64,000 bases of DNA from Ustilaginoidea virens (Eukaryota; Ascomycota; Sordariomycetes; Hypocreales; Clavicipitaceae): the NCBI RefSeq assembly GCF_000687475.1, contig NC_057319.1:496001-560000 (forward strand), in the 5' to 3' direction. The translations under genes were made by a program, and so were the position numbers. This document shows, piece after piece, positions 34,223 to 44,066 of the stretch; the stretch's first letter is position 1, and each line of letters begins with the position of its first letter. Under the pieces are notes generated by a model. The model searched no databases and was not told the origin of the DNA. It saw only the letters and a list, made by a program, of their open reading frames with translations.

Positions 34223-35774
34223 GGCGGCTACCGTGGGCGCGTGCGTCTCGTGCGCCTACCGAGTGTTGCGGGTTGGGTGCGTCGAGGGCTTGAGTGAGTG
34301 CGTGCATGTCGGCCAAAGTAAGTAAACAAACGAATCGTGGGCATCGAGCATCATGTGGCTGCTGACTAATGAAACACGCGCACAGACTAAATCCGTACGT
34401 GCAAGTCTGGTCCGGTCCAGGTCCTGCGCTGCTGCATGGTACTCGGGCCAAGGCTGGCTGGCTACTTGATGAGATTCGTAAATGCGTGAATTCGTAGACT
34501 CGGGAAGCATACGATGGATCGGTAACTGGCCATGTCTCGGTATGTACGTCCTTGAATGGGATTTACAAGGGGATGCTCGCCTGCCTCTTTGCAAGGAGGG
34601 CAGCAGCGAATGAATACAAGCACTGAACTGCTCTTGCCCCTGCTGACGATGACAAGGACAATGTCATCGACAGACACGTGACAGACACAGGACACAGCCA
34701 GATATCATCGGGTCATGAAGTCAAGACCGACGAGAACGCCAGGACCGTCGTACAGCCTCGTAAGGCCTCGTACGGCCTCGTACAGGCGCTCATATCCATC
34801 AGCGGATATTCGTATTCGAAACCTCCCAGCATAACAGTCACCCAAAGAAGCAAGTACCCTGTATCGCCTCCCACGGCAAAAAAAAAAAAAAAAAAATATT
34901 GCGCTACTGTTACATCAAGAGGAAGTGTCTCACGTCTCTCTAACCAACAACTCAGAAGCTCGCTTCGGAACCAGATCCCTCGTGCCGGCCGCCAGCAGCT
35001 CGTTCAAACTACTACTGGTCGCCACCTAAAACCGCGGGCGTTGCTCTACCAACAACGAACCGCATCACGCCTCCACCGCATATGGCGGCAACAGCCCCCG
35101 TCTAGACTCAACTGTCCAGCACGCAGGGCCGGCAGCATTGTCGGGGCAAACGCAAAAGAACGCTTCCATGGGCCTCGGTGCGTCCCAGAACGGCAAATAC
35201 GTTCAGGCCCTCCGAGTGAGCGTGGTGCGCGACAGCCCGAGTCTCCCTCAAACGGCACTCGAGTATGCCTGCTTCTCAGGGGGGCAAGATTTTTCGTTTC
35301 GTTTCCCCGCGCCAAAGCAAGGTCCTGGTCGCGCCGCTTCTTGTTAGCGCACTGCATATGGCGAGACGCCCTGTCACGCCAAAGCAGGAAGCAAGCATGG
35401 TGATGGGCCTCTCCTTGCGCCCCTGTGCGCCTCGGTCTGTATACCCCCAAGTCGGTTAGCAGTCGGCTTCGGGCAGCGCTTGGCGAGTGACAGCGACGGA
35501 TGAATCAAGAAAAAGAAAAAAAAAAGGCCTTCCTCAGACAGAATTTTTGAGAAGATTTAGTGTAACGCGGTTGTTTCTCGGCATGGCCAGCTAACAGAAG
35601 CGAAAAGAAAAGAAAAAAAAAAAATTCCTTTTCTAATCAAATCACAGTGGCGCTTTGATGGCCCCGCGGCGTCATCATGTGAAGGAGTAAAGAGCACAAG
35701 CATGAATGTGAGGCAAAGGACAACTTACGCGCGACAACGTTCGACTGGTATGAGCCTCTCCCACCCGAGGGTGC
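34223..35774. other. 1.55-kb intergenic region between the TinA-like gene and RRP7
   Basis: Contains GTAAGGCCTCGTACGGCCTC repeats (34757-34788), an A18 run (34880-34897) and a CACGTG at 34675. An ORF at 34678-35403 has no recognisable features and is not called. Confidence 0.5.
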
Positions 35775-36719
35775 CTACGTCTCAGGCTTAAACTTGCCGC
35801 GCTTTTCCCGCATCCCGTCCACTTTTCGCTTATCCTCCTCGAAGCGCCGCAGCAGAGCGGCCTGCTCCCTCTTGCGCTCCTCGCGGAGCTGGAAGCGGTA
35901 AAAGTTCCTCAGCTCAGTCTTCTTCTTGGCCGCCCTATCAACCATTCTCTGCTTGGCCTCCTCGGCTTCGTTCCGACTAGCCGGCGCTGCTCTCCCTCCG
36001 CGGGTGACTGTCACGAAGCCATCCTCGTCGGGCTCGTTGCGCAGCCTCTTGGCGAGCTCGACGGCCTCCTTCTCCCGGCGGTTGAAGGCGTTGAAAAAGG
36101 CGTGGACGGCGCTTTGCGCAGCCGCCTGATCGACCCGGCAAAGCTGCAGATGCGACGAGATCCATCGCGAGCCCAGCTGCGGAACCTCGTCCGCCAGGCC
36201 CTCACCCCACACCGGGTACCTGCTGCTTTTCCGAGCCTTTTCAGCGGCTTTGAGTACGAGCTGGACGCTCCTGTCGTCTGCGAGCAAGACGACCGCCGTC
36301 CCGCCGCTCCGGCGCAGGCTGCGCGTCCATATCGGCGGCAGCTGCGCCGCCAGCTCGTCCCGCGCTCTCTCCTCCTCGGCCTCCACGTCCATCAGCTTCC
36401 GCTTCCTGGCCAAGCCTTGCATCTTTGTCGCCCGAGCGGGATCTGCGGGCAACGCGGCTGCGGGCTCGTCGTCGAAGACGATGGTCTCGAAACGCCCCGC
36501 ACCCACCAGGTCGGCGAACACGGAGCGGAAATGCGCCTCGGTGCTGTCGGTCGGAATGTTTTTGAGGAACAGGCTGCGAGAGTCGTCTGGGGTGGGAACC
36601 TTGGGCGTGTTTCGGCGAATGCGAACTTCGTGGACGATGCTGTGAGGAAAGGAGGGCAGCGGAGGCATTCGAATGGGGAGCAAGGTGAACCCGTCGTGGG
36701 ACACGTCTGCCGCGGCCAT
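35775..36719 (-). CDS. RRP7: Ribosomal RNA processing protein RRP7
   Basis: Single exon, 314 aa. The start chosen is MAAADVSHDGFTLLPIRMP at 36719, matching the family; the open frame extends upstream without support. The N-terminal domain is an RRM-like fold with SRSLFLKNIPTDSTEAHFRSVF. The C-terminal Rrp7 domain has DEDGFVTVTRGGR, then the basic helix RNFYRFQLREERKREQAALLRRFEEDKRKV and the end MREKRGKFKPET. In yeast Rrp7 works with the UTP-C/CURI complexes in the small-subunit processome, in early 18S rRNA maturation in the nucleolus. Head of a minus-strand series with no overlap. Confidence 0.95.
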   Translation of the reverse strand: MAAADVSHDGFTLLPIRMPPLPSFPHSIVHEVRIRRNTPKVPTPDDSRSLFLKNIPTDSTEAHFRSVFADLVGAGRFETIVFDDEPAAALPADPARATKMQGLARKRKLMDVEAEEERARDELAAQLPPIWTRSLRRSGGTAVVLLADDRSVQLVLKAAEKARKSSRYPVWGEGLADEVPQLGSRWISSHLQLCRVDQAAAQSAVHAFFNAFNRREKEAVELAKRLRNEPDEDGFVTVTRGGRAAPASRNEAEEAKQRMVDRAAKKKTELRNFYRFQLREERKREQAALLRRFEEDKRKVDGMREKRGKFKPET

Positions 36720-37485
36720 GCTTGATGACGGAGGGCCTGCCCGCCGGGATTCTGTCGCGTTGATCGAGGTTGAAAAATTCCAACAGAAAACGACGATTCG
36801 TAAATGCACGCTGGAAGAGGAAAAGAAAAGTTGGCCCCACCCCACCGGCTAAGCGGGACTTGGGGGGCCCACCACGACCTATCAAATCCCTTCCCGTCTG
36901 GTGGTTCCCAAAGTGCCAGATAGTTGACCTCCTCCTATACATCCTTTATATCGCATCGAGTATATGAAGCCCAATAAAAGGGCCGGCGTCACATTTTAGT
37001 GCAATTGGCACTTCAGCTACCTGGTTAGATACCACCAGACCTGTAACCTAGGTCCTAGGACCCACGCCTGGACAGACTACCTACCAAGTTCATCTTGGCA
37101 ATTAGAATGGATGCAACAGCGGCTACTACTACAGCCCTGGCCGACCTGACCTGACCTGACCTGACCATTGGACCAAGAGTTATTCCCAAGTCAAGAGGTT
37201 GTGGACGTCGCAGCACATCGCTTGCGGTATGGAAACATCACATGCCCATTGTCTAGTTCAACCGAAACCGTGGCAGGCAATGGCGCAACATCTCGCGAAA
37301 ACATGTTGGCATTTATGCAGGTATATATATATACACATTGCTTCATCAAGCAGCTCCGTCCATCAGCGCGTATTAACTCCCAGTCCTCATTATGTTCATT
37401 CATGTATCTGCGTAATCATGTAAGAACCGCACGAATGCAACTACCTCTCCCCCCCCCAGGTCTCCCCTTGCTTCAACGAAACTCC
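36720..37485. other. Intergenic region upstream of RRP7
   Basis: Contains TAACCTAGGTCCTAGGACC at 37044-37062, a CTGACCTGAC repeat at 37146-37165 and TATATATATA at 37323-37332. It is the RRP7 promoter and the 3' end of the repeat-protein gene. Confidence 0.55.
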
Positions 37486-40400
37486 TTATTGCCCCATTAA
37501 CGCTTGGAAGATTGCCTTGACGAAATCCGATATCGTAGCCACGAGCTGTTTGAAAAAAAAAGTCAGTACTGGTTGGTTGAAGAGATTATCATCGTCACAA
37601 AGGGCACTTACAGGAGTAGCATCGCCAATGAGCTCGCTGGTCTGGGATACAAATGTCTCGGTAAGAAGCTGTTCGGCGTGTCCAAGCAGCCCAAAGACAC
37701 CCTTGATGCTATTGGGCGTGATGAGCGGGGTGACGGTGTTGACGATGCCCTCAATGTCAATCTTCTTTAAAGCGTTGAGAATTGGTCTGACGGCGTCAAC
37801 AAGACCGGCGAGATCAATCTTGCTGAGCGAGCTGAGAAGCGGCTTGGCTTGCTTGAGAAGGCCACCAATGTCGGCCCCGTCCAGCTCCGAGATGAGAGGC
37901 GCGGCTCCATCGACAATCGTCTGGGTTTCGTTGACAAACTTGGGGGTGAGCAGATCTTCGGCGTTGGTCAAGAGACCGAGGAGGCTCTTGATGGCGTCGG
38001 GTGTGAGGAGTGGCGCGAGAGCGTCAAAGATGCCCTTGAGATCGACTTGGCCGAGGGCGTCGAGCAGCGGCTTGACCTTGGAGATGAGACCGGGGAGATC
38101 GAGGGTGCCAAGGGCGCCAATCAAGGGAACCGCGCCGTCAATCAATGTGTGGGTTTCGTTGACAAACTTGCCAGTCAAGAGAGCTTCGGCGTTGCCCAGC
38201 AACCCGACAATGCCTTCCACGCTTTCCTTGGTAAGGAGGGGCTTCACGGCTTCGAGCAAGCCGGCAAGGTCAATCTTGCCTAGAGCGCTGAGAAGTGGTC
38301 CGAGCTGCTTGATCAGATTGTCCAGGTCGAGCTTGCCGAGCTCGCCGATCAATGGGCCAGCGCCCTTAATGAGCGACTTGGTCTCATCGACGAACTCGCC
38401 AGTAAGGAGGTTCTCCGCGTTGCCTAGCAGGCCAACGATTCCCTTGATGCTGTCTTCCGTTAACAATGGCTGCAGAGCCTTGAGCAGACCGGCAAGATCG
38501 ATCTTGCTAAGCGTGCTAAGAAGGGGCTCAAGCTGTTTGATCAAATCCTGAAGGTTAAGCTTGCTCAGCTCGGCAATCAATGGCGTAGCACCTTTGATCA
38601 GCGTCTGGGTTTCGTCGACAAACTCGCCAGAGAGGAGCTTCTCGGCGTTACCTAGCAACCCGACAATGCCCTTGATGCTGTCTTCTGTCAATAACGGCTG
38701 CAGAGCCTTGAGCAGACCAGCAAGATCGATCTTGCTAAGCGTGCTAAGAAGGGGCTCAAGCTGTTTGATCAAATCCTGAAGGTTAAGCTTGCTCAGTTCG
38801 GCAATCAATGGCGTAGCACCTTTAATCAGCGTCTGGGTGTCGTCGACAAACTCGCCAGAGAGGAGCTTCTCGGCGTTTCCTAGCAATCCTACAATGCCCT
38901 CAACGCTTTCCTTAGTAAGCAACGGCTTGATGGCGTCGACAAGGCCGGGGAGATCAATCTTGCCCAGTGCGCTTAGAAGAGGAGCTAGTTGTTTCAGCAA
39001 GTCTTGAAGATCAAGTTGGGCGAGAGCATCTATCAGGGGACCGGCCTTTCCAATGAGGGACTGCGTCTGTTCGACAAAGGACTTGCTAAGAAGCAGCTCC
39101 GCATTACCTAGCAATCCGACAATGCCCTCGACGCTTTCTTTGGTAAGCAACGGCTTGATGGCGTCAACAAGGCCGGGGAGATCAATCTTGCCCAGTGCGC
39201 TTAGAAGAGGAGCTAGTTGTTTCAGCAAGTCTTGAAGATCAAGTTGGGCGAGAGCATCTATCAGGGGACCGGCCTTTCCAATGAGGGACTGCGTCTGTTC
39301 GACAAAGGACTTGCTAAGAAGCAGCTCCGCATTACCTAGCAATCCGACAATGCCCTCGACGCTTTCTTTGGTAAGCAACGGCTTGATGGCGTCAACAAGG
39401 CCGGGGAGATCAATCTTGCCCAGTGCGCTAAGCAGAGGAGCTAGTTGCTTCAGCAAGTCTTGAAGATCAAGTTGGGCGAGAGCATCTATCAGGGGACCGG
39501 CCTTCCCAATGAGGGATTGCGTCTGTTCGACAAATGTCTTGCTAAGGAGCAGCTCGGCGTTGCCTAAGAGGCCGACTATACCCTGTATACTTTGCTCGCT
39601 CAGGAGTGGCTCCAAGGCCTTGAGAAGGCCTGCAAGATCAATCTTGCCCAATTCGTCGATAATGGGACCCAGCTGATCGAGCAGTTTCTGAAGGTTTAGC
39701 TTGCCAAGGCTGCCCACCAGGGGACCAGCACTAGAGATTAACGACTGAGTCTCGTTGACAAACTGGGATGTCAGCAGTGATTCAGCGTTGCCAAGCAGAC
39801 CAACAATCCCCTTGATGCTATCGCTTGATAAGAGGGGTTTGAGGGCTTCAAAGAGGCCGACGAGGTCAAGCTTCGCGACTTCCTTGAGGATGGGTTCGAT
39901 TTGGCTGACGAGCCCCTTGATGTCGACGTCCTTGAGCACACCGAGCAGCGGCCCAGCACCGGCAACAAGTGATTGCGTGTCAGTGACAAAGTCCTTGGTG
40001 AGAAGGGACTCTGCGTTGCCCAGGAGGCCGACGATGCCTTTGATGCTATCTTCTGTCAATAGTGGCTGCACCGACTTGAGCAGGCCGGCAATGTCAATGT
40101 CGCCCAGTTGCTTGAGGATAGGCCCGAGCTGGTCAAGCAACTTGGCGAGATCGGCCTTGGACAGGCTTTCAATCAGGGGGCTGGCTCCCTTGAGGATGGT
40201 TTGAATCTCCGAGACGGTGTTGTTGCTCAGCAGCGTCACGGCACCGTTGACAATGGAGGGCAAGTTTGCGAGCAGCGGAGCGATGGCGACGGCGATGTCA
40301 TCCGGGTTGAGGGCGGAAAGATACGGGATGAAGTTGTGGGCGAAATGGAGAAGCTCGGTGATGTCGGTGGTGGTCTGGTTGTTGAGAATTGTACCAGCAT

Positions 40401-41235
40401 TTGTGAGAAGAGACACGATGTTGTGGACGGACTGGGGCGTCAAGAGCGGCTGCAGCTGGTCCAAAAGACCCTTGAGATCAATGCCCTTGACAAGATCAAT
40501 CAAGGGTGACACCTCGCCGATGAGAGACTGCGTTTCGTTGACAAAGCTGGGCGTGAGCAAGGCGGCTCCGTTGGTCAGCAGGTTGCCAATGTTGTCAATG
40601 TTCTTCTGAGTCAAGAGGCCGAGAACGGATTTGACCAAGCTGCTGAGGTCGATTTCGCCAATCTCATCGACCAGCTTCTCCAGCTTGAGCTTGCCTAGCA
40701 GCTGAACGAGGGGCAGGGCGCTTTCGAGAAGCTGGTGGACTTGCGAAGGAACAGGGGGCTTGAGGGTGGCGGCCAGGTACACCATTGCATCGTGCACGGC
40801 TTGCAGAAATTCCTCGCTCAGGAGACCCTCGATGGCCTTGAGGTAACCAGCGATATCTTTGGCAATGGGGACGAGATCAAGTAAGCCGCCGAGATCGCCG
40901 AGCCCGCCGAGACCCAAGGGTAAACCGCTGCCGGACCCAGAGCCACCGGAGCCAGAACCAGAACCGCCCGATCCAGATCCCGAGCCGCCGGACGGCTGAG
41001 TGAGGTTGAGTAGGGGGAACAAGGCGCCTCTGGCTTGCAGGGCCTGGTTTTTCTTGAGCAACGTGTTGAGCTCTGCGAGTGCTTCGGTGAGGTCGGATCG
41101 TGGGACCAATGCCAGGTTATGTTTTGCCAGGAGCTCATCAAGATGGAGCTCCTGCGGCGTCAAGTTACCCGGTCTGCCATCGGCGATGATGCCGAGTGGC
41201 ATAAGAGCCGCAACGACAAACGATGGGAATCGCAT
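37486..41235 (-). CDS. Secreted protein of tandem 76-residue leucine-rich helical repeats; family not recognised
   Basis: Two exons on the minus strand: 41235-37612 and 37545-37486. The 66-nt intron 37611-37546 (donor GTAAGT, branch TACTGAC, acceptor CAAACAG) is in frame, giving 1227 aa. Residues 1-19 are a signal peptide (MRFPSFVVAALMPLGIIADG). A Leu-rich N-terminal domain follows, then a linker of repeated Gly-Ser and an LGLGGLGDLGGLL segment. From about residue 180 to the end come helical repeats: three divergent units first, then about ten 76-residue units with the pattern GIVGLLGNAExLL, FVxxTQxLI, PLIxxLxxLDL, PLLxxLxKIDL, PLLTxxSI. There are several Asn-X-Ser/Thr sites and no cysteine-rich region, GPI signal or membrane anchor. 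I do not know its function; an extracellular or wall-associated alpha-solenoid that binds a hydrophobic partner is speculation. Confidence 0.85.
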   Translation of the reverse strand: MRFPSFVVAALMPLGIIADGRPGNLTPQELHLDELLAKHNLALVPRSDLTEALAELNTLLKKNQALQARGALFPLLNLTQPSGGSGSGSGGSGSGSGGSGSGSGLPLGLGGLGDLGGLLDLVPIAKDIAGYLKAIEGLLSEEFLQAVHDAMVYLAATLKPPVPSQVHQLLESALPLVQLLGKLKLEKLVDEIGEIDLSSLVKSVLGLLTQKNIDNIGNLLTNGAALLTPSFVNETQSLIGEVSPLIDLVKGIDLKGLLDQLQPLLTPQSVHNIVSLLTNAGTILNNQTTTDITELLHFAHNFIPYLSALNPDDIAVAIAPLLANLPSIVNGAVTLLSNNTVSEIQTILKGASPLIESLSKADLAKLLDQLGPILKQLGDIDIAGLLKSVQPLLTEDSIKGIVGLLGNAESLLTKDFVTDTQSLVAGAGPLLGVLKDVDIKGLVSQIEPILKEVAKLDLVGLFEALKPLLSSDSIKGIVGLLGNAESLLTSQFVNETQSLISSAGPLVGSLGKLNLQKLLDQLGPIIDELGKIDLAGLLKALEPLLSEQSIQGIVGLLGNAELLLSKTFVEQTQSLIGKAGPLIDALAQLDLQDLLKQLAPLLSALGKIDLPGLVDAIKPLLTKESVEGIVGLLGNAELLLSKSFVEQTQSLIGKAGPLIDALAQLDLQDLLKQLAPLLSALGKIDLPGLVDAIKPLLTKESVEGIVGLLGNAELLLSKSFVEQTQSLIGKAGPLIDALAQLDLQDLLKQLAPLLSALGKIDLPGLVDAIKPLLTKESVEGIVGLLGNAEKLLSGEFVDDTQTLIKGATPLIAELSKLNLQDLIKQLEPLLSTLSKIDLAGLLKALQPLLTEDSIKGIVGLLGNAEKLLSGEFVDETQTLIKGATPLIAELSKLNLQDLIKQLEPLLSTLSKIDLAGLLKALQPLLTEDSIKGIVGLLGNAENLLTGEFVDETKSLIKGAGPLIGELGKLDLDNLIKQLGPLLSALGKIDLAGLLEAVKPLLTKESVEGIVGLLGNAEALLTGKFVNETHTLIDGAVPLIGALGTLDLPGLISKVKPLLDALGQVDLKGIFDALAPLLTPDAIKSLLGLLTNAEDLLTPKFVNETQTIVDGAAPLISELDGADIGGLLKQAKPLLSSLSKIDLAGLVDAVRPILNALKKIDIEGIVNTVTPLITPNSIKGVFGLLGHAEQLLTETFVSQTSELIGDATPVSALCDDDNLFNQPVLTFFFKQLVATISDFVKAIFQALMGQ
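38430..39580 (-). repeat. Near-identical 228-bp tandem repeats inside the repeat-protein gene
   Basis: Five consecutive 228-bp units are highly similar at DNA level. By eye 38939-39117 and 39167-39345 look base-for-base identical, and the next unit differs at only a few sites. Units outside this block diverge progressively. Confidence 0.9.
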
Positions 41236-42588
41236 TGTTGCTCGGTGGCTCTTTGTTGATTTCCACCAGGCGAGTTCAAGCTGGGAGTTGAACTGGATTG
41301 AAGGGTCGCTGCTGAGGAAACATGGACATTAAAGAGGAGCGAGACAAGCTGCTGCAGAGTCAGAGAAGAAGGGGGGGGGGGGGGGGGGGGGGGGGGGGAG
41401 AGAAGGGTCCTAGGGAATAATAACGACGATGGTGGTGGGAATACTAGGAAAAATAGGATTAATAGGAGAGGGGCGCTAGCACGAAAGCAAAAACCGAAAA
41501 AAAAAAATCCATATACGAAAAATAGAAAATAAAAAAAAATAAAACAGGAAAGGAAAAGGAACCATGTCCGGCAGGCGGCGCCAGCATGGGCGATGGATGG
41601 AAGCTTGGCCATGTTCTCTCACATGAGCAATAGTGTCTGACCGTCGCCCAGGGATTGAACGAGAAGAAGCCTCGGAGCCTCGCCTGGCTGCCAATCCAAG
41701 CCGGCTCGTCTCATGGCAGGTTAGGGCATCCCCAGCTTTCCCCGGCTTTGCTCGTCGCGGTGGCGCTCCGCATCGCATCGTGTTCTGGGTTTGGTACGCA
41801 AGTACATGTAACTTGGCTGCGTGATTTGGGTCCAGTCTCCTTTAGCCTATCCGTCTCAACCTGGCGCACGGCCCTGTCCTGCCCGTGGGTGTTTGACCTC
41901 ATTTTTCGTGCTAAACTCGCAGCAATTGCCCGTTTGGGCTGAAGCTGCCGATCTGGCGTGTGCGTCCGGTCACATCGCACACCCTGTTGCCCGATCGAGT
42001 CAAGTCTGGACGGTGGTGAGGACTCTAGAGGAAGAGGCACTGCGGACTATTTCTTCTAGTGCGGAGAAGCTGTGGAACCTCGATCTTGTCAGGGGAAGAA
42101 GGAGGGGGGGGGGGGGGGGCCAACAACTGATTCAAACCAACTCCTGGTCCTAGCCTCCTAGCTCCTGGTCGGCCGAGAAACCCAAAAGGGCTTGTGCGCT
42201 TTCTTAGCTTTGACGTTTCTTTTCCTGCGTCACCGGAAGCTAGTTGTGAACGGTGTGAACGGAGAAACGGTCATGCAAGCCATGGGTTCTCTTGCTCAAC
42301 TGACAAGAAATCACACAAGTGGCAGACACATGCATCCCAGGTCCAGGATTCTCCTCCCCATGTCCTTGGCAAGGGCTTGCAGTAGTTAAATGAACTGCTC
42401 TCTTATCCCCTTCAGGTAAACCGACCTGAGCTGCCGTCTGATCGCGATCACAGCGTGTCGACAATTTTCTGGGCCCAGTCAGCACGCAACTTATACATTG
42501 GCTTGTTGACGGGCCTTTGCTCCTTCCGACAGTCTCTTGCCGTCTGCTTGCTTCCGCTTCCCACTTGCGACAAGTTGATTCAATCAGA
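41236..42588. promoter_or_regulatory. Divergent intergenic region, repeat protein / DUF3712 protein
   Basis: 1.35 kb between two outward-facing starts. It has two long G runs on the plus strand (about 28 G at 41371-41398, and 16 G at 42104-42119) and A-rich text at 41500-41545. No gene is seen. Confidence 0.55.
41371..41398 (+). repeat. Poly-G tract
   Basis: About 28 consecutive G, 136 bp upstream of the repeat-protein start codon (C-rich in its transcript direction). Confidence 0.8.
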
Positions 42589-44066
42589 ATGGCGGCAACG
42601 TTCTCACCAGGCGAGTCACAACGCGAGCCTCACGCGCCTACTGATGCCGCGGCAAGTGGTGCTAGAGGGGATGCAGACCATGTTCAAGCCGGATCGCGCA
42701 GCAGTGCCTCGTCGGATGACCATGTCGCCGAAAAGGCTGCGCTGTCGCCACTGTCCAAACGTGAGAAAGTACGGCGGCACTGCCATCGCTTCTGGCTGTG
42801 GTATCTGATTGCGACAATCGTCCTTCTCGCCATCCTTTTACCCATTCTGTAAGTTGAGACAATCGCGTTGGACGACCATATCCATTCGGTGGCAGAGGGG
42901 GAATAGGGACGCTGATGCGAGTTTTGATCGCCAGCTTCAAGGTGATTGTTCCTGCCATTGTGCAGGCAATCATCAACAGTCAGGCCTTGCCGATCCACGG
43001 AGGTCTCTTAGACGTTGTCACGTCGGACCTGGTCAAGATGGGCGTCGACACCACTCTCCATGTGCCCTTGCCGGCGCGAACGACAAACTTCAGCATGAGC
43101 CTGTTCAGACGAGACACGTCGCCCTACTCGCCCTATGTCACCCTCAACGTTGCCGGCCAGAGAATCAACGGCGATACTAATTTCGATATTCCCGGGCAGC
43201 TTTTGACTGTCGAGAACCACACCGAGTTTGTCCACTGGCTTGGAGAAGTCTTTGACCAGGAAGAGGTGGACATCTCTCTACGCGGCGTTCCAACCGTCTA
43301 CTTGGGTGCGCTGAGATCAGAGCCTACCCTCGACAAAACCACCAAGATGCCTGGCTTGAGAAAGTTTGCTGGCCTGAGCATCCAAAAGCTCCAGCTTATG
43401 CTGCCTCCTGACAAGGACGGCAACAACATCAAGGGGACCGTCAACATTCCCAACTGGAGCCTCGTTGTGCTCAACTTTGGCAACATCACCTTCAACATGT
43501 TTTCCGGCGCAGTCCAGATCGGTCACCTTACCGTCTACAACAATTTGCTCAACCCCGGCAACAACTCGTTGAGTTTTGATGGCAACCTTGACCTGGCCGC
43601 CGTGGTCAAGAACCTGAGGGCGGTCCTGGACAGCCAGTCTGAAGCTCTCAGCCGGGGCCAGATCAACCTCAACGTCACCGGCATCTCGGTCGTCAAGAAT
43701 GGCAACCAGATTTCTTATATTGCCGAAGTGCTGCGGACGAGATACATGACAGCAACCATGTCCGTCATCTCGCTGGTGGGTGATGTGTTCGCTGGCATCA
43801 TGGACGGCGGCACCGCGGGCGCCGGGGTCCCGGGCGGCGGCACCGCGGGAATCGTCAACATTCTGGGCGATGTCCTGGGCAACAACACCTTCATCGATCA
43901 TGTCCTGCAACACTTCAACGCCACGCGCCTCCTCAAAGGAAGCTCAACGGGGGGGTCGCCACTGCTCTCCATGCGGGCCGCCGCTAATCCCAAGGAAGCC
44001 TTGATGTGGAAAATGGTGCAGATGGGGCTGAGGAGAAGGCTGAATCTAGCTCGGAGTGGCAATTGA
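42589..44066 (+). CDS. DUF3712 membrane protein
   Basis: Two exons: 42589-42848 and 42935-44066, giving 463 aa. The first exon encodes a disordered hydrophilic N-terminus and a single membrane span (FWLWYLIATIVLLAILLPIL). The second encodes a large outside-facing domain of beta-rich LEA-2/AsmA-like repeats typical of DUF3712. Examples are LPIHGGLLDVVTSDLVKMGVD, GVPTVYLGALRS, LPPDKDGNNIKGTVNIPNWS and LDLAAVVKNL. It is type II by topology and has Asn-X-Thr/Ser sites. The function of DUF3712 proteins is not established. It is divergent from the repeat protein, so the two may share regulation. A Gly/Ala/Pro duplication (GGTAGAGVPGGGTAG) lies near residue 380. Confidence 0.85.

Noticed and set aside
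34678..35403. 241-codon plus-strand ORF
   Set aside because: No domain, no codon bias; it runs through an A18 tract and overlaps an equally poor minus-strand ORF.
37517..40609. Plus-strand ORFs across the repeat-protein gene
   Set aside because: They repeat with the same 228-bp period because they are antisense shadows. The minus strand has the signal peptide and continuous frame.
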